The notes below the pieces were generated by a model. The model was not told the DNA's origin. It saw only the letters and a list, made by a program, of their open reading frames with translations, and made no database searches. Source: Aquificaceae bacterium (GTDB lineage: Bacteria; Aquificota; Aquificia; Aquificales; Aquificaceae). From it: a DNA stretch of 64,000 nt. Shown one piece after another: positions 47,394-55,905 of the stretch (its first letter is position 1; each line of letters begins with the position of its first letter). The stretch is from the NCBI GenBank assembly GCA_027079305.1, contig JALWVU010000075.1, forward strand, positions 1 through 64,000. The letters run 5' to 3'. The translations under genes and the position numbers were made by a program.

Positions 47394-48473
47394 GCACCTA
47401 AAGGCTTTTCCGTAATACCTGCCCATCAGGGTTATGTATTTCAGTATCTTCCTCAAGTTTCTTATGCCTTTCAAATCCTCAGGAGTCTTCAGAGCTCCCC
47501 TCAGGCGCCTCTTTATTATTTCCTTAGCGGTTTGCTTTCCTATGCCGGGAACCCTTATCAGAAGCTCGTAATCCGCTCTGTTGATCTCAACGGGAAAGAG
47601 GTGCATGTTCCTCTCCGCCCAGGCCTCTTTTGGATCTCTGTCCTCCGGGAGCCTGCCGTTTTCGAAGGGTAACTCTTTCCACGAGAAGCGGTAGTCCCTT
47701 ATGAGGAAGTCCGCCTGGTAGAGCCTGTGCTCCCTTCTCTTCGACTCGGGAGGTCTGTTCTCGAGGGGCGTCTCCTTCACGGGGAAGAAGGCGCTGTAGT
47801 AGACTCTGCTGAGCTTCAGCTTTCTGTAGAGATACTCGGAGCTCCTGAGCAGTTCCTCGTCGGTCTCGTCGCTCACTCCCACCATCACCTGGGTTATGTG
47901 GCTCTTCTTCGGATAGTTTTCAAGGATCCTGCTTACCTGGGCTATGCTGGGGATTATCTCCTTTCTAAGGCTCTTTCCCTTGGCTATCCTTTTAAGCTTC
48001 TCCTCGTTCGGGGCTTCTATGTTCATGGAAACCCTGTCCGCCAGCCTGACCGCCTCCTCGAGGGTCTGGAGGCTCACGCCGGGCATGAGCTTGAGGTGGA
48101 TGTAACCTTTATAGTGGTATTTCCTCCTGAGAATTTCCGCTGTCTCTATGAGCTTCTCCATCGTGACCTCCGGGTGGACGAATATGCCCGAGGAGAGGAA
48201 GAGGCCCTGCACCTTTCCTTTTCTGTAGAGCTCCATAAATCCCCTGGCCAGGTCCTCGGGCTTTATGAAGAGCCTGGGGGTGGATTCCCTGTCCCTCCTG
48301 AAGGCGCAGTAATCGCAGTTCTTATCGCAGTATGTGGAGAGCATGACCTTGAGTATGGGCCTCTTTCCCCCGGGGGTCGAGGCCTCGTAGATGCATCCGC
48401 TCAGGTCCGGATCCCTCTCGCACTCGAATCTGGCAAGCCTGGAGAGGAGCCTGAGCTTTTTCTGAGGATCCAT
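47391..48473 (-). CDS. Radical SAM putative DNA modification/repair protein with HhH domain
   Basis: A 360-aa protein. The 4Fe-4S/SAM motif is CDKNCDYCAF near residue 52, followed by the TIM-barrel part (GLFLSSGIFV, HLKLMPGVS, MNIEAPNEEKL). A C-terminal helix-hairpin-helix reads INRADYELLIRVPGIGKQTA. The order matches the TIGR03916 family, whose members usually sit beside a uracil-DNA-glycosylase-like gene; no such partner is adjacent. The reaction is unknown. Confidence 0.85.
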   Translation of the reverse strand: MDPQKKLRLLSRLARFECERDPDLSGCIYEASTPGGKRPILKVMLSTYCDKNCDYCAFRRDRESTPRLFIKPEDLARGFMELYRKGKVQGLFLSSGIFVHPEVTMEKLIETAEILRRKYHYKGYIHLKLMPGVSLQTLEEAVRLADRVSMNIEAPNEEKLKRIAKGKSLRKEIIPSIAQVSRILENYPKKSHITQVMVGVSDETDEELLRSSEYLYRKLKLSRVYYSAFFPVKETPLENRPPESKRREHRLYQADFLIRDYRFSWKELPFENGRLPEDRDPKEAWAERNMHLFPVEINRADYELLIRVPGIGKQTAKEIIKRRLRGALKTPEDLKGIRNLRKILKYITLMGRYYGKAFRC

Positions 48474-48559
48474 GCCTAAAAAGATAGCCTCTTGACACAG
48501 GTCATCAACTCGCCAGCCGGGAGAAATAAGCTTTAACGAGATCTCTACGGAGGTATGGT

Positions 48560-48787
48560 ATGGAGAATCTGCAGGAGCTTGCGGTGAACTTTGGAAGGTT
48601 CGTCGCCGAAAGGGACGAGATTCAGATAGAGGACATAACCGAGGAGACGGTTGAGGAGGTGGTTCGGGAGTTTATAAGGCAGGTTCTGAAGGGGAGGGAG
48701 CTCAGCGAGGAGGAGCTCGCCCTGGTTCATGTGGCGGTCGAGGAGGGGCTTTTCGACGGTGCCACGGTGAACGAGATGGAGGGCTAA
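48560..48787 (+). CDS. Small acidic protein of unknown function
   Basis: A 75-aa strongly acidic, helical protein (IEDITEETVEEVVREFIRQ, then LSEEELALVHVAVEEG). GGAGG precedes the ATG by a suitable distance. I do not recognise a family. It ends 16 nt before pheA and may be co-expressed with it, although pheA seems to have its own -10 box. Confidence 0.65.
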   Translation: MENLQELAVNFGRFVAERDEIQIEDITEETVEEVVREFIRQVLKGRELSEEELALVHVAVEEGLFDGATVNEMEG

Positions 48788-48789
48788 GT

Positions 48790-48795
48790 TAAAAT
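48790..48795 (+). promoter_or_regulatory. -10 box of pheA in a near-palindrome
   Basis: TAAAAT inside GTTAAAATTTAAC, 8 nt before the pheA GTG, with no Shine-Dalgarno. Confidence 0.45.
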
Positions 48796-48803
48796 TTAAC
48801 TCT

Positions 48804-49892
48804 GTGGAGGAGCTGAAGAGACTCAGGGAAAGGATAGACCAGATAGACGAGGAGATCCTGAGGCTTCTGAGTGAGAGGGCGAGGCTCGCCAAGGAGATAG
48901 GGGAGATAAAGAAGAAAAGAAACCTGGAGATACACGTCCCGGAGAGGGAGAGGGCGATATTTGAAAAGCTCCTCAGACTGAATAAGGAGAAGTTCGGAGA
49001 GGTTTTCCCCTCCGAGGCCCTCGTTCACATCTACAGGGAGATAATCTCCGCCTGTCTCTCCTTAGAAAAGCCCCTGAGGATAGCCTACCTGGGGCCCAAG
49101 GCCACCTTCACCCACCAGGCTGCCCTGGAATACTTCGGCTTCTCCGCCCACTACGTCCCCTGCGCGACCATAAGGGACGTCTTCGTGGAGGTGGAGTCGG
49201 ACAGGGCGGACTACGGGGTGGTTCCCGTGGAGAACACCATAGAGGGTGTGGTCAACTACACCTTAGACATGTTCCTCGAGAGCGAGCTCAAGATCTCCGG
49301 AGAGGTGGTGATCCCCATAAACCTGCACCTGCTCTCGAACGCGGAGGACCTCTCGGAGGTGAAGAGGGTCTACTCCCACAAGATGGCCCTGGGGCAGTGC
49401 AGGAGCTGGCTGGAGAAGAACCTCCCCAAGGCCCAGCTGATAGAGACGGAGAGCACCGCAAAGGCCTGCGAGATAGCATTGGAGGAGGAAGGAGCGGGGG
49501 CGATTGCGAGCGAGGTGGCCAGCTACACCTATCACCTTAACATCCTCACCCAGAACATACAGGAGAGCACCGACAACTTCACCAGGTTCCTGATAGTTTC
49601 CAAGAGGGAGATGAAGCCCACGGGCAAAGACAAGACAAGCCTCATCTTTGCGGTCAGGGACGAGCCGGGAGCCCTATACAAAGCCCTCGAGGCCTTCTAC
49701 CTTAGAGGTGTAAACCTTACCAAGATAGAGTCGAGACCTTCGAGGAAGAAGGCCTGGGACTATGTCTTCTTTGTAGATCTGGAGGGGCACAAGGACGAAG
49801 AGAATATAAGGGGAGTCTTAGAGGAGCTTAAAAACAGAACCCAGATGGTAAAGATCTTGGGTTCTTATCCGAGGGCACTTTTGAGGGAGTAG
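48804..49892 (+). CDS. pheA: Chorismate mutase / prephenate dehydratase (P-protein)
   Basis: A 362-aa bifunctional enzyme of phenylalanine synthesis. Residues 1-~85 are AroQ-type chorismate mutase (RERIDQIDEEILRLLSERA). Residues ~90-270 are prephenate dehydratase with YLGPKATFTHQAA, VPVENTIEGVV and the catalytic Thr in ESTDNFTRFLIV. Residues ~275-360 are an ACT domain (DEPGALYKALEAF, KIESRPSRKKAWDY) that binds phenylalanine for feedback control. The GTG start has TAAAAT 8 nt upstream. Confidence 0.94.
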   Translation: MEELKRLRERIDQIDEEILRLLSERARLAKEIGEIKKKRNLEIHVPERERAIFEKLLRLNKEKFGEVFPSEALVHIYREIISACLSLEKPLRIAYLGPKATFTHQAALEYFGFSAHYVPCATIRDVFVEVESDRADYGVVPVENTIEGVVNYTLDMFLESELKISGEVVIPINLHLLSNAEDLSEVKRVYSHKMALGQCRSWLEKNLPKAQLIETESTAKACEIALEEEGAGAIASEVASYTYHLNILTQNIQESTDNFTRFLIVSKREMKPTGKDKTSLIFAVRDEPGALYKALEAFYLRGVNLTKIESRPSRKKAWDYVFFVDLEGHKDEENIRGVLEELKNRTQMVKILGSYPRALLRE

Positions 49893-49894
49893 GT

Positions 49895-49900
49895 TAAAAT
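49895..49900 (+). promoter_or_regulatory. -10 box of purL (leaderless pattern)
   Basis: TAAAAT, then AGAGCTTCC, then the purL ATG; the box lies just behind the pheA stop. Confidence 0.5.
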
Positions 49901-49909
49901 AGAGCTTCC

Positions 49910-52138
49910 ATGGAAAAGGTATGGGAGATCCACGGACTGACGGAGGAGGAATACAGAAGGATTCTTGAGCGTTTGGGGAGGGAGCCCAACCAGGTAGAAC
50001 TTGGCATCCTGGGAGCTCTATGGTCTGAGCACTGCTCTTATAAGTCCTCCAAAAAAGTCCTCAAAAGGTTTCCTACCAAAGCGGAATGGGTAGTTCAGGG
50101 CCCGGGTGAGAACGCCGGGGTGGTTAAGATAGACGATGAGGTATGGGTAGCCTTCAAGATAGAGAGCCATAACCACCCTTCCTTTATAGAGCCCTTCAAC
50201 GGCGCTGCCACAGGTGTGGGAGGGATAATCAGGGACATCCTTTCGATGGGTGCCCGTCCAATAGCCCTCGCGGACTCCCTCAGGTTCGGGGAGATGGAAG
50301 GGCCTCATACAAGGTTCCTGCTCAGGGGTGTGGTGAAGGGCATAAGCTCTTACGGAAACTCCATAGGTGTCCCCACCGTGGCGGGGGAGACCTTCTTCGA
50401 AGGTTCTTATCAAACTAACCCCCTCGTGAACGCCTTCTGCCTGGGCGTCCTTCCCGCGGGCAGGATGCTGAGGGCGAGGGCCACGGAGGTGGGTCAGGCT
50501 CTCTTTCTGATAGGCTCCTCCACAGGAAGGGACGGGATACACGGGGCTGTAATGGCATCGGGAGAGTTCGGTGAGGAGGTGGAGGAGAAGAGACCCAACG
50601 TTCAGGTGGGAGATCCCTACTTTGAGAAGAAGCTGATAGAGGCAGTCCTGGAAGCTGTAGAAAGAGATCTTGTGGTCGGCATGCAGGACTTGGGAGCTGC
50701 GGGACTCGCGGGGTCCGCCTCCGAGATAGCGAGCAAGTCGGGAATGGGTGTGGAGCTGTATCTTGAAAGGGTTCCCCTGCGGGAGGAGGGGATGAGCCCC
50801 TACGAGATACTCCTTTCCGAGAGCCAGGAGAGGATGCTCCTGATAACCGAAGAAGAGAACGTCCCTGAGCTCGAAAGGCTTGCGCGGAGATATCACCTCA
50901 GCTACGGGGTGGTGGGAAAAACTACCGAAGGGGACAGGTTCAGGGCCTACTTCAATGGAGAGCCTGTGGCGGACCTGCCCGTGAGCCTGATAGTGGAGGA
51001 GGCCCCTGTCTACGATAGGCCCATCAAAGAGCCGGGATACCTGCGTGAGGTCAGAAGCTTCGACCAGAGCACCCTTCCTGAAGTGGATATAAAAGAAGCC
51101 CTATACAAGCTCCTCTCATCCCCCAACGTCTGCTCCAAGGCCTGGATCTTTACCCAGTATGACTACCAGGTGGGAACCAACACGGTCCTCAAACCCGGAG
51201 GCGACTCGGCGGTCTTGAGGCTCAAGTGGCCCGTCCGTCCCGAGATAAGGTCCGAAAAGGGGATAGCCATCTCCTGTGAGGGGAACGGAAGGATAGTCTT
51301 TCTGGACCCCTACGAGGGGGGCAAGTCCGTGGTGGCGGAGGCCTGCAGGAATGTGGCCTGCGTAGGAGCGAGGCCCCTTGCCATAACCGACTGCCTTAAC
51401 TTCGGAAATCCAGAGAGGCCTGAGATCATGTGGCAGTTCGTCAGAGCGGTAGAGGGTATGGCGGAGGCCTGCGAAAAACTGAGCGTTCCCGTGGTGAGCG
51501 GAAACGTCTCCCTATACAACGAGACGGTGGAAAAGAGGGAGATCAGGAACGTGTACCCCACTCCGGTTGTCGTCTGCGTGGGTGTGCTGGAGAAGGCAGA
51601 CAAGCATGTGGACATAACCTACATATCCACCGGAGATATACTCCTGATAGGGGATCTGAGTAGGGCTTCGAATGTGGGAGGGAGTGAGTATCTTAAGGTG
51701 GTCCACGGACTCGTTAAGGGAAGTGTTCCACCGGTGGATCTGGACAAAGAAAAGCTTTTGATAGATACCCTTATAGAGCTTGTCTATAGAGACATGATAA
51801 TGTCCGCCCATGATATCTCCACAGGGGGGCTTCTGATTAACGTTCTTGAGAGCCTTTTCCCGACCAGATTCGGAGCAGAGCTGGAGCTTTACGGGGACGA
51901 GAGGCCCGATTTCTTTCTCTTCGCGGAGATGCCCACGAGGGTCGTTGTAAGCGTGGAGAGTTCTCTGACGGACAAGGTGAAGGACTTCCTTGAGGAGAGG
52001 GGAGTGGACTGGATGTATGTGGGAAGGATAACGAAGGACAGGAGTTTGAAGGTAAGCTACAACGGGAAACTCATATTAGAAGAGAATGTGGACAGGCTCA
52101 AGGAGGTGTGGGAAAGATCCTTAGAGGAAGCTCTCTGA
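49910..52138 (+). CDS. purL: Phosphoribosylformylglycinamidine synthase II
   Basis: A 742-aa small-type PurL. WSEHCSYKSSKK, KIESHNHPSFIEPFNGAATG, GGIIRDILSMGARP, GMQDLGAAGLAGSASEIASK and VSGNVSLYNE are typical of the two-fold repeated AIR-synthase fold. With PurQ and PurS, not seen here, it makes FGAM in purine synthesis. lspA begins 31 nt before its end. Confidence 0.96.
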   Translation: MEKVWEIHGLTEEEYRRILERLGREPNQVELGILGALWSEHCSYKSSKKVLKRFPTKAEWVVQGPGENAGVVKIDDEVWVAFKIESHNHPSFIEPFNGAATGVGGIIRDILSMGARPIALADSLRFGEMEGPHTRFLLRGVVKGISSYGNSIGVPTVAGETFFEGSYQTNPLVNAFCLGVLPAGRMLRARATEVGQALFLIGSSTGRDGIHGAVMASGEFGEEVEEKRPNVQVGDPYFEKKLIEAVLEAVERDLVVGMQDLGAAGLAGSASEIASKSGMGVELYLERVPLREEGMSPYEILLSESQERMLLITEEENVPELERLARRYHLSYGVVGKTTEGDRFRAYFNGEPVADLPVSLIVEEAPVYDRPIKEPGYLREVRSFDQSTLPEVDIKEALYKLLSSPNVCSKAWIFTQYDYQVGTNTVLKPGGDSAVLRLKWPVRPEIRSEKGIAISCEGNGRIVFLDPYEGGKSVVAEACRNVACVGARPLAITDCLNFGNPERPEIMWQFVRAVEGMAEACEKLSVPVVSGNVSLYNETVEKREIRNVYPTPVVVCVGVLEKADKHVDITYISTGDILLIGDLSRASNVGGSEYLKVVHGLVKGSVPPVDLDKEKLLIDTLIELVYRDMIMSAHDISTGGLLINVLESLFPTRFGAELELYGDERPDFFLFAEMPTRVVVSVESSLTDKVKDFLEERGVDWMYVGRITKDRSLKVSYNGKLILEENVDRLKEVWERSLEEAL

Positions 52139-52578
52139 TATACGTATACACCCTGATCACGGTGGTTTTGCTGGACCTATCCACCAAAAAGCTGGCGGAG
52201 GTCTACCTGTCCGAAAGGAGCTACGAGCCTCTTCCATTTCTGAAACTCTTTCTGATCCACAACAGGGGTGCAGCCTTCGGCCTGTTTGCAGACCTTCCGG
52301 ACATTATAAGAGTTCCCCTCCTCCTTATAACACCCCTCGTGGCCCTCCTGATAACCTACCTTTACTCCCGCAGAAGTGAAAATCCAAAGGTAGCCCTCGC
52401 CATGGGACTGATAGCGGGGGGAGCGCTCGGGAACCTCTATGACAGACTGTTCCTGGGGGAAGTCAGGGACTTTATCCACCTCCACGTGGGAGATCTCTAC
52501 TGGCCCGCCTTCAACCTGGCGGACGCATCCATAACGATGGCGATCCTCTTCCTTCTCCTCCACTACATAAGGAAGTAA
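52108..52578 (+). CDS. lspA: Signal peptidase II
   Basis: A 156-aa membrane aspartyl protease that removes lipoprotein signal peptides. Four helices are visible; LLDLSTKKLAEVYL, IHNRGAAFGLF, GNLYDRLFLGEVRDFI and PAFNLADASI carry the two catalytic Asp residues (in VRDF and LADA). The GTG start lies inside purL (31-nt overlap), so translation is probably coupled. Confidence 0.93.
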   Translation: MGKILRGSSLIYVYTLITVVLLDLSTKKLAEVYLSERSYEPLPFLKLFLIHNRGAAFGLFADLPDIIRVPLLLITPLVALLITYLYSRRSENPKVALAMGLIAGGALGNLYDRLFLGEVRDFIHLHVGDLYWPAFNLADASITMAILFLLLHYIRK

Positions 52579-52581
52579 AAT
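52576..52581 (+). promoter_or_regulatory. -10 box of the archaemetzincin gene (leaderless pattern)
   Basis: TAAAAT, then CTAAGCG, then ATG; it overlaps the lspA stop codon. Confidence 0.5.
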
Positions 52582-52588
52582 CTAAGCG

Positions 52589-53113
52589 ATGGGTTACATC
52601 TACACAACCTCCTTCGGAAAGGTTGAGGAGAGACTGCTTCTGGGGACTGCTGGGAACATAAAGGAGGTTTTCGGTATTGAAGTAAGGATATCTTCCGTTC
52701 CATTCCCGCCGAGGCTCGGCTTCGATCCGTCGAGAGAACAGTATCACGCAGGGACGCTACTGGGATACCTCAGCACCCTGGACTTTCCTGATCTTATAAA
52801 GCTCCTCGCCCTCGTGGAGTTCGATCTATACGAGAAGGGGCTCAACTTCGTCTTCGGGGAGGCCCAGCTGGGCGGTAGGAACGCGGTGGTGAGTGTATTC
52901 AGATTGAGAACGGAAAACGAGAGGCTCTTCTTCGAGAGGACCTTCAAGGAGGTGAACCACGAGCTCGGGCATACCTTCGGCCTCGAACACTGTCCAGATC
53001 CAGAATGCGTTATGAGCTTTTCCAACTCCCTTATGGAGGTTGACAGAAAGGGCAGGTTCTTCTGTAGATCCTGCAGGGAGAAGCTATCATCCGCTCTGAA
53101 GTCTTATTCCTGA
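52589..53113 (+). CDS. amzA: Archaemetzincin-type zinc metalloprotease
   Basis: A 174-aa protein with the archaemetzincin motif HELGHTFGLEHC near residue 129, followed by CVMSFSNSL with the Met-turn, and FCRSCREKL. One zinc is held by the His residues and a second by the Cys residues, as in known family members. No signal peptide, so cytoplasmic. The family is best known in archaea and animals and is patchy in bacteria; the natural substrate is unknown. It overlaps the convergent MFS gene by 27 nt. Confidence 0.9.
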   Translation: MGYIYTTSFGKVEERLLLGTAGNIKEVFGIEVRISSVPFPPRLGFDPSREQYHAGTLLGYLSTLDFPDLIKLLALVEFDLYEKGLNFVFGEAQLGGRNAVVSVFRLRTENERLFFERTFKEVNHELGHTFGLEHCPDPECVMSFSNSLMEVDRKGRFFCRSCREKLSSALKSYS

Positions 53114-54259
53114 AAGCCACAGGTAGACGAGAAAGAGCCAGATTAGGGAAAGGGAAAAGTTCGTAAGGAGCATGTAGGTGGTTCCCAACTTTAGAAAAAG
53201 TCCTCCCACTGCACCACCCGCAAAGGCTCCCACAAACTGGAAGGTGTTGTAGACTCCCACAGACATACCCCTCGTGTCCTTAGGGGAAAGCTTGGTGAGT
53301 AGGGAGGGCATAACAGGCTCCAGAAGATGGAAACCGATGAAGTACAGAGTCAGAAGTAGAACCACTCCCCAGAAACCTCCCAGTATCAAGTGGGAAAGGA
53401 AGCCGAGAGATATCAGGACCACACCCGTGAGGAAGACTCCCTTTATCTTCCCCTTTTTCTCTGCAAGGATGGTGGAGGGAACCATTATCGCCACCGAGAG
53501 GAGTATCACGGGCAGGTAGATCTTCCAGTGTTCAGGTTTGGGGAAGCGGTATCTGTCTATGAGCTCTATTGGGATCACAGTGAATATAGAAACCAGAAAG
53601 GCGTGGAGAACACCCACGGAGAGGTCCAGCATCATCTGATTTCTGTCCCTGAGTATCCTTCTCATACCCTTCAGAAGGGGGCCAGTTTCCTCCTGGTGCT
53701 TTTTAGGCTCAGGTATGAAGAAGAGGATGTAGAGCATGGCAACCGTGGAGAGGAAAGCGGTCAGGTAGAAGATAAAAGGGACACCCAGCTTCCCCGCAAT
53801 TACGGGAGCGACCGTTATACTCAGTGCAAAGACCATCCCCACGGAAGCTCCTATGTGGGCAAAGGCCCTCGTTCTCACCTCCTCCCTTATCAGGTCCGCG
53901 GCAAGGGAGACCGCTGCGGAGGATATAGCCCCAGCCCCCTGAATGAGCCTGGCGAGGATCATGCTCCAGATGTTCCAGGCAAGACCCCCCAAAACGCTTC
54001 CGATTATGTAAGCGAGAAAGCCGAAGGTGATCACCGGCTTCCTTCCGTATCTGTCCGAGAGGTATCCGAAGGGTATCTGGAGTAGGGCCTGGGTGAGTCC
54101 GTATATACCCACAGCCACACCGGTGAGCACGGGAGTGCTTCCCTCCAGACCTCTCGCGTAGGGGGCGAGGACGGGAAGGAGCAGGAAAAGTCCCAGCATG
54201 CGGGCGACCACAGCAAATGTTATTCCCGCAAGGGTTTTCTTCTCCTGGGGGGTGAACAT
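53087..54259 (-). CDS. MFS transporter (DHA1-like)
   Basis: A 390-aa protein with twelve membrane helices. The loop 2-3 motif is FGYLSDRYGRKPVITFG, and VLTGVAVGIYGLTQALLQIP precedes it, as in DHA1-type drug or metabolite efflux proteins. The substrate cannot be told. TATAAT is 9 nt before the ATG without a Shine-Dalgarno. Confidence 0.85.
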   Translation of the reverse strand: MFTPQEKKTLAGITFAVVARMLGLFLLLPVLAPYARGLEGSTPVLTGVAVGIYGLTQALLQIPFGYLSDRYGRKPVITFGFLAYIIGSVLGGLAWNIWSMILARLIQGAGAISSAAVSLAADLIREEVRTRAFAHIGASVGMVFALSITVAPVIAGKLGVPFIFYLTAFLSTVAMLYILFFIPEPKKHQEETGPLLKGMRRILRDRNQMMLDLSVGVLHAFLVSIFTVIPIELIDRYRFPKPEHWKIYLPVILLSVAIMVPSTILAEKKGKIKGVFLTGVVLISLGFLSHLILGGFWGVVLLLTLYFIGFHLLEPVMPSLLTKLSPKDTRGMSVGVYNTFQFVGAFAGGAVGGLFLKLGTTYMLLTNFSLSLIWLFLVYLWLSGIRLQSG

Positions 54260-54268
54260 CAGGAAGTT

Positions 54269-54274
54269 ATTATA
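54269..54274 (-). promoter_or_regulatory. -10 box of the MFS transporter gene (leaderless pattern)
   Basis: Minus-strand TATAAT, then AACTTCCTG, then ATG, between the MFS start and the stop of the GTPase gene. Confidence 0.5.
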
Positions 54275-54276
54275 GA

Positions 54277-54828
54277 TCAGGAGCTTTCCAGGCTGTATCT
54301 GATTATCTCAAGGAGTGTTAGCAGGACCTTTTTGACGTCCTCCTTGTTTTTGGCGGAGAGGGGTATGACCGGGATGCCTTCATCATCGGATATGTCGAGA
54401 GCGAACTTAACGTCGTCGGGGGGCCAGGCGTTAGGGAGATCCTGTTTGTTGGCCCCCACCACTATTGGAACGGGGAACCTGGACTGGAAGAAGTTGATTA
54501 TCCTTCTCGCCTCGTGGAAGGTTTTAGGATCGGTGCTGTCCACGAGGACTATTATCCCGAGGGCGCCTTCACCGAGGATCTCCCACATGAAGTCGAACCT
54601 GGACTGGCCCGGTGTCCCGAAGAGGTAAAGCTCGTGCTCGTCGTCTATCCTTATCTTCCCGAAGTCCATAGCTACGGTGGTGTAGTCCTTCACACTCTTC
54701 TCGTTGGTGGCTGACGTCTTCCTTTCGGTGGTTACGGTCTTTATCTCGCTGACGGTGTTTATAAACTGAGTTTTTCCCGCCGCGAAGGGTCCCGCGACCA
54801 CTATCTTGATCTTCTTCAGCTCCTTCAT
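54277..54828 (-). CDS. Small Ras-like GTPase (COG2229 / MglA-like)
   Basis: A 183-aa GTPase. G1 is AGPFAAGKTQFI at residues 12-23, G3 region is FGTPGQSRFDFMW, G4 is GANKQDLP and G5 is PLSAKN. Instead of the canonical DxxG it has GTPGQ, typical of these bacterial predicted GTPases. It is the last gene of a group with DUF4388, roadblock and membrane coiled-coil proteins; roadblock proteins act as regulators of MglA-type GTPases in cell polarity. Shine-Dalgarno: TAGGTGGGAG. Confidence 0.88.
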   Translation of the reverse strand: MKELKKIKIVVAGPFAAGKTQFINTVSEIKTVTTERKTSATNEKSVKDYTTVAMDFGKIRIDDEHELYLFGTPGQSRFDFMWEILGEGALGIIVLVDSTDPKTFHEARRIINFFQSRFPVPIVVGANKQDLPNAWPPDDVKFALDISDDEGIPVIPLSAKNKEDVKKVLLTLLEIIRYSLESS

Positions 54829-54836
54829 ACTCCCAC

Positions 54837-55529
54837 CTACAGCTGTTTAATCTTGTCTATTATCTTCGCAAGAAGGTCGAGGGTTATGGAAGGCTTCTGG
54901 ACCCTCTCCTTCCTCTTCCTCCTGATTATTCCGGAGGCGAGGAAACCGTATAAGGCCCTGTCAACCGTCAGCCTGTCGAGGCCCGATTCCTTCCTTATGT
55001 CCGCCACTGTTCTGCTTCCGTTCACAAGGGATAGAACCTTCTTCTCTTCCTCGGTCAGGTTCACTTTGGAGAGTTTTGCGTCCGCACCGGGGGATTTCTC
55101 AAAGACGAGCATCTCGTCCGAGATCTTCCTCTCCACCTCCTCTTCGGTAAGGTTACGGGAGGCCCTCATTATAAGCTCTTCCACAGGATAGTAGACGGGA
55201 ACGTCGCTGTCATACTTTATAAAGCCCGGAGTGAAGGAGAATATACCCTCCTTCTGGTTCAGCCTCGGGAGGAAGAACCTTTCTATGGTCTTGTGGATGT
55301 CCTCCTTCCTGATCCTGAGCTTCTTTATGAGCTGATCGAAGTTCCTGTCCGTGTATACGCGGAAGACCTTATCCACGGGTCTAGCGAACACTATCTCGCC
55401 GTCCTTGACGTAGTAGGCTACTATCATGTCCTTCCACTCTACGAGAAGGACACCGCTCTTTTTGTCCTTTGCAAGGACCTGAAGTATGTCCGCAAAGTTG
55501 AAAGTAGTAAGATCCCCCGTCAGAGCCAT
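54837..55529 (-). CDS. DUF4388-domain protein
   Basis: A 230-aa protein. Residues 1-~115 match DUF4388 (GDLTTFNFADILQVLAKDKK, KSGVLLVEWKD, GEIVFARP). Residues ~160-225 look like a winged-helix segment (LSLVNGSRTVADIRKESGLD, ALYGFLASGIIRRKRKER). Such proteins are common with GTPase/roadblock genes and two-component systems. It sits 8 nt before the GTPase gene, so it is likely part of the same switch. Confidence 0.78.
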   Translation of the reverse strand: MALTGDLTTFNFADILQVLAKDKKSGVLLVEWKDMIVAYYVKDGEIVFARPVDKVFRVYTDRNFDQLIKKLRIRKEDIHKTIERFFLPRLNQKEGIFSFTPGFIKYDSDVPVYYPVEELIMRASRNLTEEEVERKISDEMLVFEKSPGADAKLSKVNLTEEEKKVLSLVNGSRTVADIRKESGLDRLTVDRALYGFLASGIIRRKRKERVQKPSITLDLLAKIIDKIKQL

Positions 55530-55532
55530 CTA

Positions 55533-55889
55533 TTAACCTATAGCCTCCTTAAGTTGTCCCTGTGCTTTCTTTATCTCCATAAGTAGAAGCCCCAGCTTGG
55601 CCGCGTTGCTCGCCAGAACGGTCAGAACCGCATCCTGACCTATACCTGTCAGAATTATGTATCCGTCCTCCCCCTTTATGGTTATCTGCTCAAGAACGCC
55701 CTTTTCGAGCTCTTCGGTAACCTTCTCACCGAGGGAGAGTATGGCCGCACTCATAGCGGCAACCCTGTCCTCCTCTATCCCAGGCTTCAGGACTGCGGAT
55801 ATGGGAAGCCCGTCCGCGCTGACGAGAACCGCTCCTTCGAGTCCGGAACTCTTGATAAGCTCCTGAAGGATCTTTTCATACTTGTCCAT
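55533..55889 (-). CDS. Roadblock/LC7-domain protein
   Basis: A 118-aa single-domain protein: SSGLEGAVLVSADGLPISAV, AAMSAAILSLGEKV, and GEDGYIILTGIGQDAVLTVL. MglB-type roadblock dimers stimulate GTP hydrolysis by MglA-like GTPases. AAAGGAGGG precedes the ATG. It lies 3 nt upstream of the DUF4388 gene. Confidence 0.88.
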   Translation of the reverse strand: MDKYEKILQELIKSSGLEGAVLVSADGLPISAVLKPGIEEDRVAAMSAAILSLGEKVTEELEKGVLEQITIKGEDGYIILTGIGQDAVLTVLASNAAKLGLLLMEIKKAQGQLKEAIG

Positions 55890-55905
55890 ACCCTATGACC
55901 CTCCT

